From contig JAUSNO010000035.1 of the NCBI GenBank assembly GCA_030645915.1, positions 1 to 64,000 on the forward strand: a stretch of DNA of 64,000 bases, in the 5' to 3' direction. Both the position numbers and the translations under genes were made by a program. The first letter of the stretch is position 1. Each line of letters begins with the position of its first letter. Positions 26,605-35,535 of this stretch are shown here, in pieces. The stretch is from Undibacterium sp. Its GTDB lineage: Bacteria; Pseudomonadota; Gammaproteobacteria; Burkholderiales; Burkholderiaceae_D. The notes below the pieces were generated by a model. It saw only the letters and a list, made by a program, of their open reading frames with translations. It ran no database searches and was not told the DNA's origin.

Positions 26605-27483
26605 ATGAGCCATATTGAAAAGAAGAAAATTTGTGGCATCGTAATGCCAATTTCCACGCTAGATGGATGCAGCGAAGGCCATTGGAGCGACGTTTTAGAA
26701 ATTATTACGGAAGCAATCGAAGAATCCGGATTTGAGGGAAATCTAGTTAGCAACGCTGATGATGTTGGAATAATTCAAAAACGTATCATTCAGAATCTCT
26801 ATGAAAATCCAATTGTAGTTTGTGACGTAAGCGGAAAAAATCCAAATGTAATGTTTGAACTTGGTATGAGACTCGCATTTGACAAGCCAACTATCATTAT
26901 TAAGGACGACAAAACATCCTACTCATTCGACACATCTCCGATCGAGCATATCGAATATCCAAGAGATTTAAGATTTTCGAGAATCGTTGATTTCAAATCA
27001 AAACTAGCGGAAAAGATCAAGGCAACATTTGAGAAATCAACGATGGATACCTCCTACACAACATTCCTAAAGCACTTCGGCGAATTTAAAGTTGCCAAAA
27101 TTGATAAAAAGGAGGTGTCTGGACAAGAGTTCATTCTTGATGAACTCAAAAACATCAGAATAGGTATGCGAAGGCTTGAGCGTAATAATCAATTTGGTAG
27201 AGACCCTCGTTATCGAGAAGGACTTGACTACACCGGATCCGATGAAGATTTTGACTATTGTATGGGTGATGCTTCTAATTCGGAAATCAAAAAAGTGATT
27301 GACTTTGTTGGAGGCCACCCAGCAGTTATATCTGTAGACGTTATGGAATTAGACCCCAATCACAAACATCTGAGAGCGAAGCTAAATGACATAAAAGCAA
27401 AAGACGAACTTCAAATTTTGATGCGTAAAATTTTACCAAAAGGCCAACGTAATCGACATGTCGTTATGCCTAAAAATGGCTAG
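26605..27483 (+). CDS. Deoxyribosyltransferase/TIR-like nucleotide-binding protein, possible defence gene (292 aa)
   Basis: Residues about 8-105 form a Rossmann-like unit with DVSGKNPNVMFELG (74-87), then AFDKPTIII. This D-x-S-x-x-NPNV-x-x-ELG signature is shared by nucleoside 2-deoxyribosyltransferase-like and related TIR/SLOG-type nucleotide-processing domains, often found in bacterial defence genes. Glu85 would be the catalytic candidate. The C-terminal ~170 residues are not recognised and are highly charged. Base and codon use are AT-rich and unlike either neighbour, and the gene stands alone, both suggesting transfer. TAAGGA lies 10-15 bases upstream of the ATG. Enzymatic function and defence role are inference. 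Confidence 0.7.
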   Translation: MSHIEKKKICGIVMPISTLDGCSEGHWSDVLEIITEAIEESGFEGNLVSNADDVGIIQKRIIQNLYENPIVVCDVSGKNPNVMFELGMRLAFDKPTIIIKDDKTSYSFDTSPIEHIEYPRDLRFSRIVDFKSKLAEKIKATFEKSTMDTSYTTFLKHFGEFKVAKIDKKEVSGQEFILDELKNIRIGMRRLERNNQFGRDPRYREGLDYTGSDEDFDYCMGDASNSEIKKVIDFVGGHPAVISVDVMELDPNHKHLRAKLNDIKAKDELQILMRKILPKGQRNRHVVMPKNG

Positions 27484-27592
27484 CGCTCATAGGCACAATT
27501 AACATAGCGTAATCGTACGCATGTTAACCGTCCAAAACCACGTAGAGGCAATTCACCTGCCACCCAGATGCATCACTTAACATGAAGCAAAA

Positions 27593-28321
27593 ATGACCGA
27601 TCATACCGATAAAACCTCGCCACAAGTTTACGCCCGCACAGGCGGTGGGTTGTATCTGCTCATTATCGTCTTCGGTCTGTTTGCCGAGGGTTTCGTCAAT
27701 AATGTACTGATCGTGTCTGGCGACCCGGCCGCCACCGCGCATAACATCATGGCAAGCCCTTTGCTGTGGCGCTTCAGCATTGCCGGCAACATGCTGGTGC
27801 CGCTGTTGGCGGTCGGCTTGCTGCTGGTCGAATATGTCTTGCTCAGGCCAGTCAGCAAGCATCTGGTGTTGCTGGCGGTGTTTTTTAATCTGGTCTCGCT
27901 TGCGTTAGAGGCGGTCAGCAAGTTGTATCTGCTCGATATGCTGGCGCTGTTGGGCAATGCAGATTATCTGAAGGTATTTACCACGGCGCAGCTGCAGACC
28001 CTGGCTTACCTGGCGCTGAAGTCGCATGACGTGGCGTGGAATTCTGCCCTGATATTTTTTGGATGCACCTGTCTTGTTAACGGCTATCTGATTTTCAGAT
28101 CGGGCTATTTGCCGAAGGCGATAGGCGTCATGATGCAGATGGCCGGCCTGAGTTATCTGATCGCTTGCGTTGCGGCGCTGTTTGCTCCGGCCTTGGCCAA
28201 GCTGATCCTTCCCGCGATTCTGATCCCGTCCTTGATCGGCGAATCCTCGCTTTGCCTCTGGCTGCTGGTGAAGGGCGTGAATCTGACTAAGTGGAACGAG
28301 CGCGTAGAAACGGCCAGGTAG
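27593..28321 (+). CDS. DUF4386-family membrane protein
   Basis: 242 aa with six or so membrane helices. The N-terminal RTGGGLYLLIIVFGLFAEG and the repeated hydrophobic hairpins are typical of DUF4386. Function of the family is unknown. Weak ribosome site. Base composition returns to that of the chromosome, so it is not part of the AT-rich insert before it. Confidence 0.82.
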   Translation: MTDHTDKTSPQVYARTGGGLYLLIIVFGLFAEGFVNNVLIVSGDPAATAHNIMASPLLWRFSIAGNMLVPLLAVGLLLVEYVLLRPVSKHLVLLAVFFNLVSLALEAVSKLYLLDMLALLGNADYLKVFTTAQLQTLAYLALKSHDVAWNSALIFFGCTCLVNGYLIFRSGYLPKAIGVMMQMAGLSYLIACVAALFAPALAKLILPAILIPSLIGESSLCLWLLVKGVNLTKWNERVETAR

Positions 28322-28391
28322 AGTGGATAAGATGATGGATTGACCGCACAGCCTGATTTGCTACACAAAAGCGAACGCGATTGTTTGCTCG

Positions 28392-28418
28392 TTGACAAAA
28401 AATATCACCATCTATAAA
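28392..28418 (+). promoter_or_regulatory. Possible sigma70 promoter of the chemoreceptor gene
   Basis: TTGACA (28392-28397) and TATAAA (28413-28418) are separated by 15 bases, shorter than ideal. It sits about 25 bases before the chemoreceptor ATG. Confidence 0.4.
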
Positions 28419-28442
28419 GTCAATTGATAACAGGGGAATGCG

Positions 28443-30035
28443 ATGAAATTTAATACGAAGATTATCAGTTTTGCGGCGATACCAGCGGTGCTTTTTGTTG
28501 TGGGTCTGGTGAGCAGCATCGGTACCCTGATGAATACCAGAGACGAATTCGACAGGTATATCAAGTCGGAACAAGCGGTCGAGCGCGGTTTGTCCGAGAT
28601 GTATGCACAGGGCCTGCAGATGGGGCAAGCATTGCGCAATGTCGTTCTGGACTCATCGAACCCAAAGGCTTTTGATAACATTAAAGCGGCTCAGGTGGCC
28701 TACGATAAAGCATTTTCTTCCACTCAAGCGATTTCAAAGGGGGGAGCGTTCGAGTCGGGTATTGCGAAGTTACCTGGGCTAAGAGAAACTCACGCAAAAG
28801 CACAGGATAAAGTATTGGCCCTGGTGGCCGAAAAGGGCGATGCTATCCCCGTTCTGAATAAAGAAGAAACGCCTGCATGGCGTGAGCTGAGGGGCGAAAT
28901 CCTGAAGCAGCGAGAGATAGCTGTCAAGGCATCTCAAGTGGCACAGCAACAGGTCGATACGAGAGCTGATGTGGCGACTAAAGTTTCTATCGGCATTGCA
29001 TTGCTGGCGGTGGCCGTGGCCATCGGACTCAACCTGCTGATGCAATCGACAATTCGCAAAGAGCTTGGTGGTGATCCTGCCGATGCGCGGGAGGCGCTCT
29101 CTCAGGTGTCGCAGGGTAACCTTGCCTCCAGCATTGAAAACCTCGGGGATGCCAATAGCCTGATGGGTGTCATGCAGTTAATGCAGGGTTCTTTGCAAAA
29201 GCTGGTGCAGGGTGTACGTGAGTCGGCCAATGGCATCGCTACTGCTACCAAAGAGATTGCTGCGGGTAGCCAGGATCTGAGCGATCGCACAGAGCAGCAG
29301 GCTAGCGCGCTGGAAGAAACAGCAGCATCCATGGAGGAGCTCGATTCGACCGTCAGAAAAAATGCAGATAGCACTCGGGAAGCCAATAAAATGGCGATGA
29401 ATGCCTCTACGGTCGCCGTGCAAGGTGGAGAAGTGGTCGGGCAGGTCGTAGAAACCATGAAGGATATTAACGAATCCTCGCGTCGGATTTCCGACATCAT
29501 CAGCGTCATTGACGGTATTTCTTTTCAGACGAATATTTTGGCGCTGAACGCGGCAGTTGAAGCCGCCCGTGCGGGAGAACAGGGCCGCGGTTTTGCCGTG
29601 GTTGCCTCAGAGGTTCGTAGTTTGGCCGGACGTTCGGCGGAAGCGGCGAAGGAAATCAAGGTACTGATCAATGCGAGTGTGGAACGGGTCGAGCAGGGCG
29701 TCATGCTGGTCGATAAAGCGGGCTCCACCATGAGCGAAGTAGTGAACTCCATACGACGCGTAACCGATCTTATGGGCGATATCAACATGTCTAGTGCAGA
29801 GCAGTCTACGGGTGTATCCCAAGTGGGCGAGGCAGTTGTGCTGATGGACCAGACTACGCAGCAAAATGCAGCGCTGGTCGAGCAAATGGCCGCCGCCGCC
29901 GCTAGCCTCAACAGTCAGTCAAATGACATGGTGCAAACCGTTGCTGTATTTCACTTGCCCAGCGACTTGAACAATCCGCAGTCTCCAAGAGTGGGGCGTG
30001 CGCAGCCCAGACTTTCTGATTTGCGGGGTCGCTAA
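28443..30035 (+). CDS. Methyl-accepting chemotaxis protein
   Basis: 530 aa. Membrane helix (about 8-28), periplasmic four-helix-type sensor (about 30-180), second helix (about 182-203), HAMP (about 205-257) and cytoplasmic signalling domain. The hairpin tip [20 protein letters not shown] is the highly conserved contact for CheA and CheW. There is no NWETF-type CheR docking peptide at the C-terminus. An AGGGGA site precedes the ATG. No other chemotaxis gene is nearby, so it is an orphan receptor. Confidence 0.95.
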   Translation: MKFNTKIISFAAIPAVLFVVGLVSSIGTLMNTRDEFDRYIKSEQAVERGLSEMYAQGLQMGQALRNVVLDSSNPKAFDNIKAAQVAYDKAFSSTQAISKGGAFESGIAKLPGLRETHAKAQDKVLALVAEKGDAIPVLNKEETPAWRELRGEILKQREIAVKASQVAQQQVDTRADVATKVSIGIALLAVAVAIGLNLLMQSTIRKELGGDPADAREALSQVSQGNLASSIENLGDANSLMGVMQLMQGSLQKLVQGVRESANGIATATKEIAAGSQDLSDRTEQQASALEETAASMEELDSTVRKNADSTREANKMAMNASTVAVQGGEVVGQVVETMKDINESSRRISDIISVIDGISFQTNILALNAAVEAARAGEQGRGFAVVASEVRSLAGRSAEAAKEIKVLINASVERVEQGVMLVDKAGSTMSEVVNSIRRVTDLMGDINMSSAEQSTGVSQVGEAVVLMDQTTQQNAALVEQMAAAAASLNSQSNDMVQTVAVFHLPSDLNNPQSPRVGRAQPRLSDLRGR

Positions 30036-30162
30036 TTGTCACCGGACGGCTTTCGCTTGACCGGATTGTATTGATCTTTGGTTTTGCCCTGAAATAAAAG
30101 GGCGCGACGACGATCATCGCAATCCGCACCATGCGTATGGCATTTAGTTGCAATCTCAATAC

Positions 30163-30260
30163 AGGCATCGCCAGCACGCACTATCCATGCGCTTCTCCAG
30201 CCACTCTGGCCTGCAGGCCGCACCCGCATTGCGTGGTGGCGTGCTGCCTTTTTAAATTTT
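30163..30260. repeat. Dispersed palindromic repeat, copy 2
   Basis: 98 bases. The outer arms pair over about 16 bases with one interruption and the centre contains the palindrome GGCCTGCAGGCC. It differs at only two positions from copy 3 at 39551-39648. It fills most of the space between the chemoreceptor and LysR genes; the rest of 30036-30466 shows nothing I can name. Confidence 0.8.
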
Positions 30261-30466
30261 ATAACTGTTGTTGTCGCTGCCGGGGATGATGCAGAACCAT
30301 GCTGATCGCCGCGCATGCTGAGATGATGTTTTTCCTTGGTTAATAAGAGCAGATTCAAGTGAGCTGAGCGACGTTCCGGCGGCGCCTTCATCGGTAACAA
30401 TATTTGCCTTGCCGTAACTTAGAGTGTAAGGTGCTTGAACGATTTTGCCCCCTCCTGCGGATAGTT

Positions 30467-31432
30467 ATGAGCTTGTTTACCTCTTTGCATTATTTGGTTG
30501 CGCTGCATCAGCATAAGCATTTTGGACGCGCTGCCGATGCCTGTCACATCACGCAACCGGCTTTGTCGAATGCTATTCGGGCGCTGGAAAATGAATATGG
30601 CACGACTATCGTTAAACGTGGTCGCAGCTTCGAGAAATTTACGCCGGAAGGCGAGCGTATTCTTGCCAGCGCCCTGCGTGTTTTGCATGAACAGGAAGTG
30701 CTGAGACAGGATATCCAAAGCAGCGTTGACCGGCCTGTAGGCAAATTAATCCTGGGTGCGGTGCCGTCGGTCATGCCAGTGGCGGCGCGTTTTGTCGGCC
30801 ATTTGCACAGAAATTACGACGGTATTTCTATCGCTTTACGCTCCATGAGTTCGCCGGAAATAGAAGGCGGATTGGAAAATTTGTCGATAGACCTGGCGTT
30901 GGGTTACACCGAGAGATTAAAATCGCGGGCCGTCAAAATCACAACGGTAGATCAATACGAAGAGCGCTATTTTTTGCTGCGCCGGGCGGCAAAGCCCCAT
31001 CGATCTGGTTTGAAAATAGTGTCGCAATCGATGACCTGGAAGGCGGCCGCAACATTACCTTTATGTCTGTTAACGCCCGAAATGCATAATCGATTTATCG
31101 TCGATGCCGCATTTGCAAAAGCGGGTGTGGTTGTTGAGCCTGTCATCGAAACCAACTCGATTTTGACTCTTGGTTTGAGCGTCCTGGAAGGTGATGTTTG
31201 CAGTATCATGCCGGGTGCGCTGGTGGGGGTGTTACGCGGCTATGGTGAGCTCGAAGCCGTGCCTTTATCCGGGCCAGAGGTGCTTACCGCGATTGGTTTT
31301 ATGTTCGCCTTCACCGACCGTCCTTCGCAGGCGGTCCGCGTCGCATTGGAGTTGGCCAGAGACCCGGAATGGCTGGCGCATCTTCGTTCTCATACGGGCG
31401 CATTGTTGCCTTTGCAAGGTGCACCTCATTAA
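30467..31432 (+). CDS. LysR-family regulator, probably of the formate genes
   Basis: 321 aa from ATG 30467 (MSLFTSLHYLVALHQHKHF); an upstream in-frame start adds 21 unlikely residues. The winged helix-turn-helix covers about 1-60 (FGRAADACHITQPALSNAIRALE), and the rest is the periplasmic-binding-like effector domain. Lying directly upstream of an oxalate/formate antiporter and the formate dehydrogenase operon and read in the same direction, it is the obvious regulator of them, with formate or oxalate as a possible ligand (inference). Confidence 0.9.
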   Translation: MSLFTSLHYLVALHQHKHFGRAADACHITQPALSNAIRALENEYGTTIVKRGRSFEKFTPEGERILASALRVLHEQEVLRQDIQSSVDRPVGKLILGAVPSVMPVAARFVGHLHRNYDGISIALRSMSSPEIEGGLENLSIDLALGYTERLKSRAVKITTVDQYEERYFLLRRAAKPHRSGLKIVSQSMTWKAAATLPLCLLTPEMHNRFIVDAAFAKAGVVVEPVIETNSILTLGLSVLEGDVCSIMPGALVGVLRGYGELEAVPLSGPEVLTAIGFMFAFTDRPSQAVRVALELARDPEWLAHLRSHTGALLPLQGAPH

Positions 31433-31444
31433 TATTGCTTAATC

Positions 31445-31470
31445 GATTCACCGGCATAATCCGGTGAATC
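31445..31470 (+). terminator. Ten-bp hairpin after the LysR gene
   Basis: GATTCACCGG (31445-31454) and its exact complement (31461-31470) with a six-base loop, 12 bases past the LysR stop. There is no T-run, so it may be a weak terminator or only an RNA end structure. Confidence 0.4.
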
Positions 31471-31630
31471 TGATGGCGGCCAGTCGCCCGACTGCTCGTT
31501 CCACGAAGCACGCCTCACTTTGATTCAGAAATTGTATTGGGCTATGTTCAAAAACAATTGGAATCTTCAGCCGATCTCTACCACAATCATTTAAGCCTAA
31601 ATAAATTGGGCTTGGATTTGCGCAAGCTTT

Positions 31631-31686
31631 CACATTTGATTTTAGTCAATAAAACAGCCGGACGAGCTGATGCAATGTCAAATGTG
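31631..31686 (+). promoter_or_regulatory. Widely spaced inverted repeat upstream of the antiporter gene
   Basis: CACATTTGA (31631-31639) and TCAAATGTG (31678-31686) are exact complements 38 bases apart, ending 46 bases before the antiporter ATG. The position suits an operator for the LysR protein, but spacing is unusual for that family. Confidence 0.35.
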
Positions 31687-31732
31687 TTCCAGGTAAACGC
31701 GTTTCTTTTGCATATAAAAATCAGGAGACAGT

Positions 31733-33406
31733 ATGACAATAACAATTGATGCAGGCTCGATCTCATCGGGCGGCAGCGTCGGATTGCTGGATAAAGAAAA
31801 TATCATTGCAGGCCCGGGCTTTAATCGCTGGCTGGTTCCGCCAGCCGCTTTGGCGATTCACCTGTGTATCGGCATGGCGTATGGTTTCTCGGTATTTTGG
31901 CTGCCATTATCGAAGGCGCTGGGGATTACCGGCGCTATCAAGTGTGGCCCCGAGGTAGGCTTTTTTCAGGCGCTTTTTACCACCAGCTGTGACTGGAAAA
32001 TTTCTACCTTAGGCTGGATGTTTACGCTGTTCTTTGTGTTGCTCGGCTCTTCCGCTGCGATCTGGGGCGGCTGGCTGGAGCGGGTTGGCCCGCGCAAAGT
32101 CGGTGTGATCGCCGCTTTTTGCTGGTGCGGCGGTTTGCTGATATCGGCCCTGGGGGTGCACTTGCATCAGTTCTGGATGATGATCATCGGCTCCGGCGTG
32201 ATTGGCGGCACCGGCCTCGGACTGGGCTATATCTCACCCGTATCGACATTGATCAAGTGGTTTCCGGATCGTCGCGGCATGGCGACGGGTATGGCCATTA
32301 TGGGCTTTGGCGGCGGGGCCATGATCGGTTCGCCGCTGGCCGCTGACCTGATGAAATATTTCGCTACCGCGACCGACGTGGGCGTCACGCAAACACTGGT
32401 GGTGATGGCGCTGATCTATTTTGTTTACATGCTCGGAGGCGCTTTCAGCTACCGCATCCCGGAAACTGGCTGGAAACCGGCCGGCTGGACGCCGCCAGCG
32501 TCGCAAGTCAATAACCCGATGATCACACAGCAGCACGTGCATGTGAGCAAGGTCTGGGGCATCCCTCAATTCTGGCTGATCTGGATGGTGTTGTGCATGA
32601 ACGTGAGCGCCGGCATAGGCGTGATCGGCATGGCTTCACCCATGCTGCAGGAAGTGTTTGGCGGGTCACTGATCGGGGTGGCAAAGAAATTTAGCGAGCT
32701 CGATAAAACGCAACTGGCAGCCATTGCCGGCGTTGCCGCAGGCTTTACGGCTTTGCTGAGTCTGTTCAATATCGGCGGGCGTTTTTTCTGGGCAACCATT
32801 TCAGACAAACTCGGCCGCAAACTTACTTATGCGGTGTTCTTTGTGCTGGGCGGCCTACTGTATTTCAGTATTCCTGGCAGTGCCGCCTCTGGATCAAAAG
32901 TGTTATTTGTGTCAGCGTTCTGCCTGATCTTGAGCATGTACGGCGGATGTTTTGCCACGGTGCCAGCCTATCTGGCTGACCTCTTTGGCACCCAGATGGT
33001 GGGGGCGATTCACGGCCGCTTGCTGACCGCCTGGGCTACCGCGGGTATCGTCGGGCCAGTGGTGGTGAACTACATGCGCGACTACCAGCTAGGGCTGGGA
33101 TTGCCGCGCGAACAGGTCTACAACCAGACCATGTACATCCTGGTCGGCATGCTGGTGATAGGCTTTATTTGCAACTTGATGGTGCGGCCCTTGAATCCAA
33201 AATGGTTCATGACACCGGACGAACTGGCGGCTGAAAAGCGGCTGGCACACGAGAAGGTAAAGGCATCGGAAACCACCTCTAGCGGAGCAGCAGGCTCAGC
33301 GACGGCAAGTAATCCCTTGCTGGTGGTATTTGCCTGGGCAGCGGTCGGTATTCCGCTGGTGTGGGGTGTTTACCGTACCTTGCTGACGGTAGCCAAATTT
33401 TTCTAA
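31733..33406 (+). CDS. OFA-family MFS transporter (oxalate/formate antiporter type)
   Basis: 557 aa with 12 predicted membrane helices, longer than many members through a central loop and a C-terminal extension of about 60 residues that adds a further hydrophobic segment. Family features: the N-terminal NRWLVPPAALAIHLCIGMAYGFSVFWLPL and GTGLGLGYISPVSTLIKWFPDRRG blocks. CAGGAGA lies before the ATG. Placed between the LysR gene and fdsG, it most likely moves formate or an organic acid into the cell for oxidation. No oxalate-degrading gene lies in the window. Confidence 0.9.
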   Translation: MTITIDAGSISSGGSVGLLDKENIIAGPGFNRWLVPPAALAIHLCIGMAYGFSVFWLPLSKALGITGAIKCGPEVGFFQALFTTSCDWKISTLGWMFTLFFVLLGSSAAIWGGWLERVGPRKVGVIAAFCWCGGLLISALGVHLHQFWMMIIGSGVIGGTGLGLGYISPVSTLIKWFPDRRGMATGMAIMGFGGGAMIGSPLAADLMKYFATATDVGVTQTLVVMALIYFVYMLGGAFSYRIPETGWKPAGWTPPASQVNNPMITQQHVHVSKVWGIPQFWLIWMVLCMNVSAGIGVIGMASPMLQEVFGGSLIGVAKKFSELDKTQLAAIAGVAAGFTALLSLFNIGGRFFWATISDKLGRKLTYAVFFVLGGLLYFSIPGSAASGSKVLFVSAFCLILSMYGGCFATVPAYLADLFGTQMVGAIHGRLLTAWATAGIVGPVVVNYMRDYQLGLGLPREQVYNQTMYILVGMLVIGFICNLMVRPLNPKWFMTPDELAAEKRLAHEKVKASETTSSGAAGSATASNPLLVVFAWAAVGIPLVWGVYRTLLTVAKFF

Positions 33407-33422
33407 AAAAAGCTGGAACAAG

Positions 33423-33456
33423 GTGGACGGGCCGATTGTTGTGCCGGCTCGTCCAC
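33423..33456 (+). terminator. Hairpin between the antiporter and formate dehydrogenase genes
   Basis: A 12-bp stem (33423-33434 with 33445-33456, one G-U pair) and a ten-base loop lie in the 84-base gap. No T-run follows, so partial termination or RNA processing is more likely than a full stop. Confidence 0.4.
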
Positions 33457-33490
33457 ACCCTGAGTATTTATATAAAGAGCGGATGACACT

Positions 33491-33961
33491 ATGTTGAGTG
33501 AAAGCAATCGTGAAGCGATACACGGATTGGTGCTTGCCAAGAAGCAGATGAAAGGCGGCCTGTTACCGATTCTTCATGATATCCAGGATCTGGTCGGTTA
33601 CATCCCTGAGCAATCGGTTGCTGTCATCGCCAAAGAACTGAATCTTTCACGTGCCGAGGTGCATGGGGTGATCACCTTTTATCACTATTTTCGGCAGGCC
33701 AAGACGGGCAAAAATATCGTCCAGATTTGTCGCGCAGAAGCGTGCCGGTCCATGGGATCGGAGTCGCTTTGGGAGCATGCTTGCAGCCGCTTAAAAGTTG
33801 ATTCTGATGCTGGCACAGATGCCGAATGCAGCGTGCATGCGGTGTATTGCCTGGGCCTGTGTTCGAGCTCTCCGGCCATGAGTATCAATGACAAAGTGTA
33901 TGCCCGCGTCGATGCCGATAAATTTGATCGCTTGCTGGCAATAACGAGGACATCAACATGA
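33491..33961 (+). CDS. fdsG: NAD-dependent formate dehydrogenase gamma subunit
   Basis: 156 aa NuoE-like subunit binding one [2Fe-2S] cluster. Four ligands are seen as CRAEAC and, about 40 residues later, CLGLC. In the soluble FdsABG(D) complex it sits beside FdsB and passes electrons to the FMN. Its stop overlaps the fdsB start (ATGA at 33958), so the two are translationally coupled. Confidence 0.95.
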   Translation: MLSESNREAIHGLVLAKKQMKGGLLPILHDIQDLVGYIPEQSVAVIAKELNLSRAEVHGVITFYHYFRQAKTGKNIVQICRAEACRSMGSESLWEHACSRLKVDSDAGTDAECSVHAVYCLGLCSSSPAMSINDKVYARVDADKFDRLLAITRTST

Positions 33962-35526
33962 GTGCCAACATGAGCATCACAGTCTATGTGCCGCGAGATT
34001 CAGCCGCCCTGGCACTGGGCGCGGATGAAGTCGCGCAAGCCATTGTTGAGGAAGCGGCCAGGCGTGGTATTGCCATCGATATGGTACGCAATGGCTCAAG
34101 AGGTCTGTTCTGGCTGGAGCCTATGATCGAGCTTGTCACGCCGGCGGGCAGGGTGGCGTATGGCCCGGTGCAGCCAGAGGACGTGTTGGGCTTGTTTGCC
34201 GCACACTTTCAAACGGGCGGCGAACACCCTTTGTTTTTAGGCCTGACCGAGCAGATTCCTTATCTGAAACAACAGGAAAGATTGACCTTTGCCCGCATGG
34301 GTATTACCGATCCGTTGTCGCTGAAAGATTATGAAGCGCACGAGGGCTACGCTGGCTTGCGCCGCAGCCTGACGATGGCGGCAGATCAGGTGGTGCAGGA
34401 AGTGTTCGATTCCGGCTTGCGCGGGCGCGGTGGCGCGGCCTTCCCGACCGGTATCAAATGGAGAACCGTCGCGGCCACACAGGCGACGCAAAAATACGTG
34501 GTGTGCAATGCCGATGAGGGTGATTCCGGCACCTATTCAGACCGCATGACGATGGAAGGCGATCCTTTCATGCTGATTGAAGGGATGACCATCGCCGCCA
34601 TCGCAACCGGCGCAACCCTAGGCTACCTCTATATCCGCTCCGAATATCCGGATGCGATTGCAGTGATGAATGAAGCCATACTCAAGGCGAATGCGGCCGG
34701 TTATCTGGGCGACAATATCGCCGGTTCCGGGCATCGCTTTCATCTTGAGGTACGCAAGGCGGCCGGCGCGTATGTCTGCGGTGAAGAGACGGCGATGCTG
34801 GAAAGCATAGAAGGCAAGCGTGGCGTGGTGCGCGCGAAGCCGCCAATCCCTGCGCTCAAGGGTTTGTTTGGTCAACCTACGGTGATTAATAACGTCATCA
34901 CCTTCGCATCCGTCCCCCTTATTTTGGCGCGCGGTGCGGCCTTCTATAAAAATTTTGGTGTCGGCCGGTCGATGGGCAGCTTGCCGATTCAATTGGCGGG
35001 CAATATCAAATGTGGCGGTTTGGTCGAGAAGGCTTTTGGCGTCACGCTGCGCCAGTTGTTATTTGATTTTGGTGGCGGTTCTGCGACAGGCAGGCCGATC
35101 AAGGCGGTGCAAGTCGGCGGCCCGCTGGGTGCCTACGTCCCTGAGAGCCAATGGGATATTCCTCTGGATTACGAAGCGTATGCAGCGGTGGGCGCTACCG
35201 TGGGCCACGGGGGAATTGTGGTGCATGACGACAGTGCAGATTTGTCGCAACTGGCGCGTTATGCGATGGAATTTTGTGCGATTGAATCGTGCGGAAAATG
35301 CACCCCTTGCCGGATAGGATCAACGCGCGGCGTTGAAGTCATAGATCGCTTGAAGGGGGCGGAAGATAAGCAAGAGCACGAAAAATTATTACGTGATCTA
35401 TGCGACACCATGCTGCATGGCTCGCTCTGCGCCCTTGGCGGCATGACGTCCAATCCAGTGCTGTCTGCACTTAATTATTATCCGCAGGATTTTGGTCTCA
35501 AGGCAATTGCCGGCCAGACTAGCTAG
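33958..35526 (+). CDS. fdsB: NAD-dependent formate dehydrogenase beta subunit
   Basis: 522 aa NuoF-like diaphorase subunit that reduces NAD. An N-terminal thioredoxin-like part without cysteine ligands (about 1-90) is followed by the FMN-binding loop GLRGRGGAAFPTGIKW, the NADH site near CNADEGDSGTYSDR and the [4Fe-4S] motif SCGKCTPCRIGSTRG. Overlaps fdsG by four bases and is nine bases from fdsA, so one operon. Confidence 0.96.
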   Translation: MSANMSITVYVPRDSAALALGADEVAQAIVEEAARRGIAIDMVRNGSRGLFWLEPMIELVTPAGRVAYGPVQPEDVLGLFAAHFQTGGEHPLFLGLTEQIPYLKQQERLTFARMGITDPLSLKDYEAHEGYAGLRRSLTMAADQVVQEVFDSGLRGRGGAAFPTGIKWRTVAATQATQKYVVCNADEGDSGTYSDRMTMEGDPFMLIEGMTIAAIATGATLGYLYIRSEYPDAIAVMNEAILKANAAGYLGDNIAGSGHRFHLEVRKAAGAYVCGEETAMLESIEGKRGVVRAKPPIPALKGLFGQPTVINNVITFASVPLILARGAAFYKNFGVGRSMGSLPIQLAGNIKCGGLVEKAFGVTLRQLLFDFGGGSATGRPIKAVQVGGPLGAYVPESQWDIPLDYEAYAAVGATVGHGGIVVHDDSADLSQLARYAMEFCAIESCGKCTPCRIGSTRGVEVIDRLKGAEDKQEHEKLLRDLCDTMLHGSLCALGGMTSNPVLSALNYYPQDFGLKAIAGQTS

Positions 35527-35535
35527 GAGAACAAC

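Noticed and set aside
30032-30400. 122-codon frame on the minus strand after the chemoreceptor
   Set aside because: It runs through repeat copy 2 and has no protein-like pattern.
31607-31621. TGGGCTTGGATTTGC upstream of the antiporter gene as a sigma54 site
   Set aside because: Spacing is right but the -24 element fails at three positions, and a LysR gene is adjacent.
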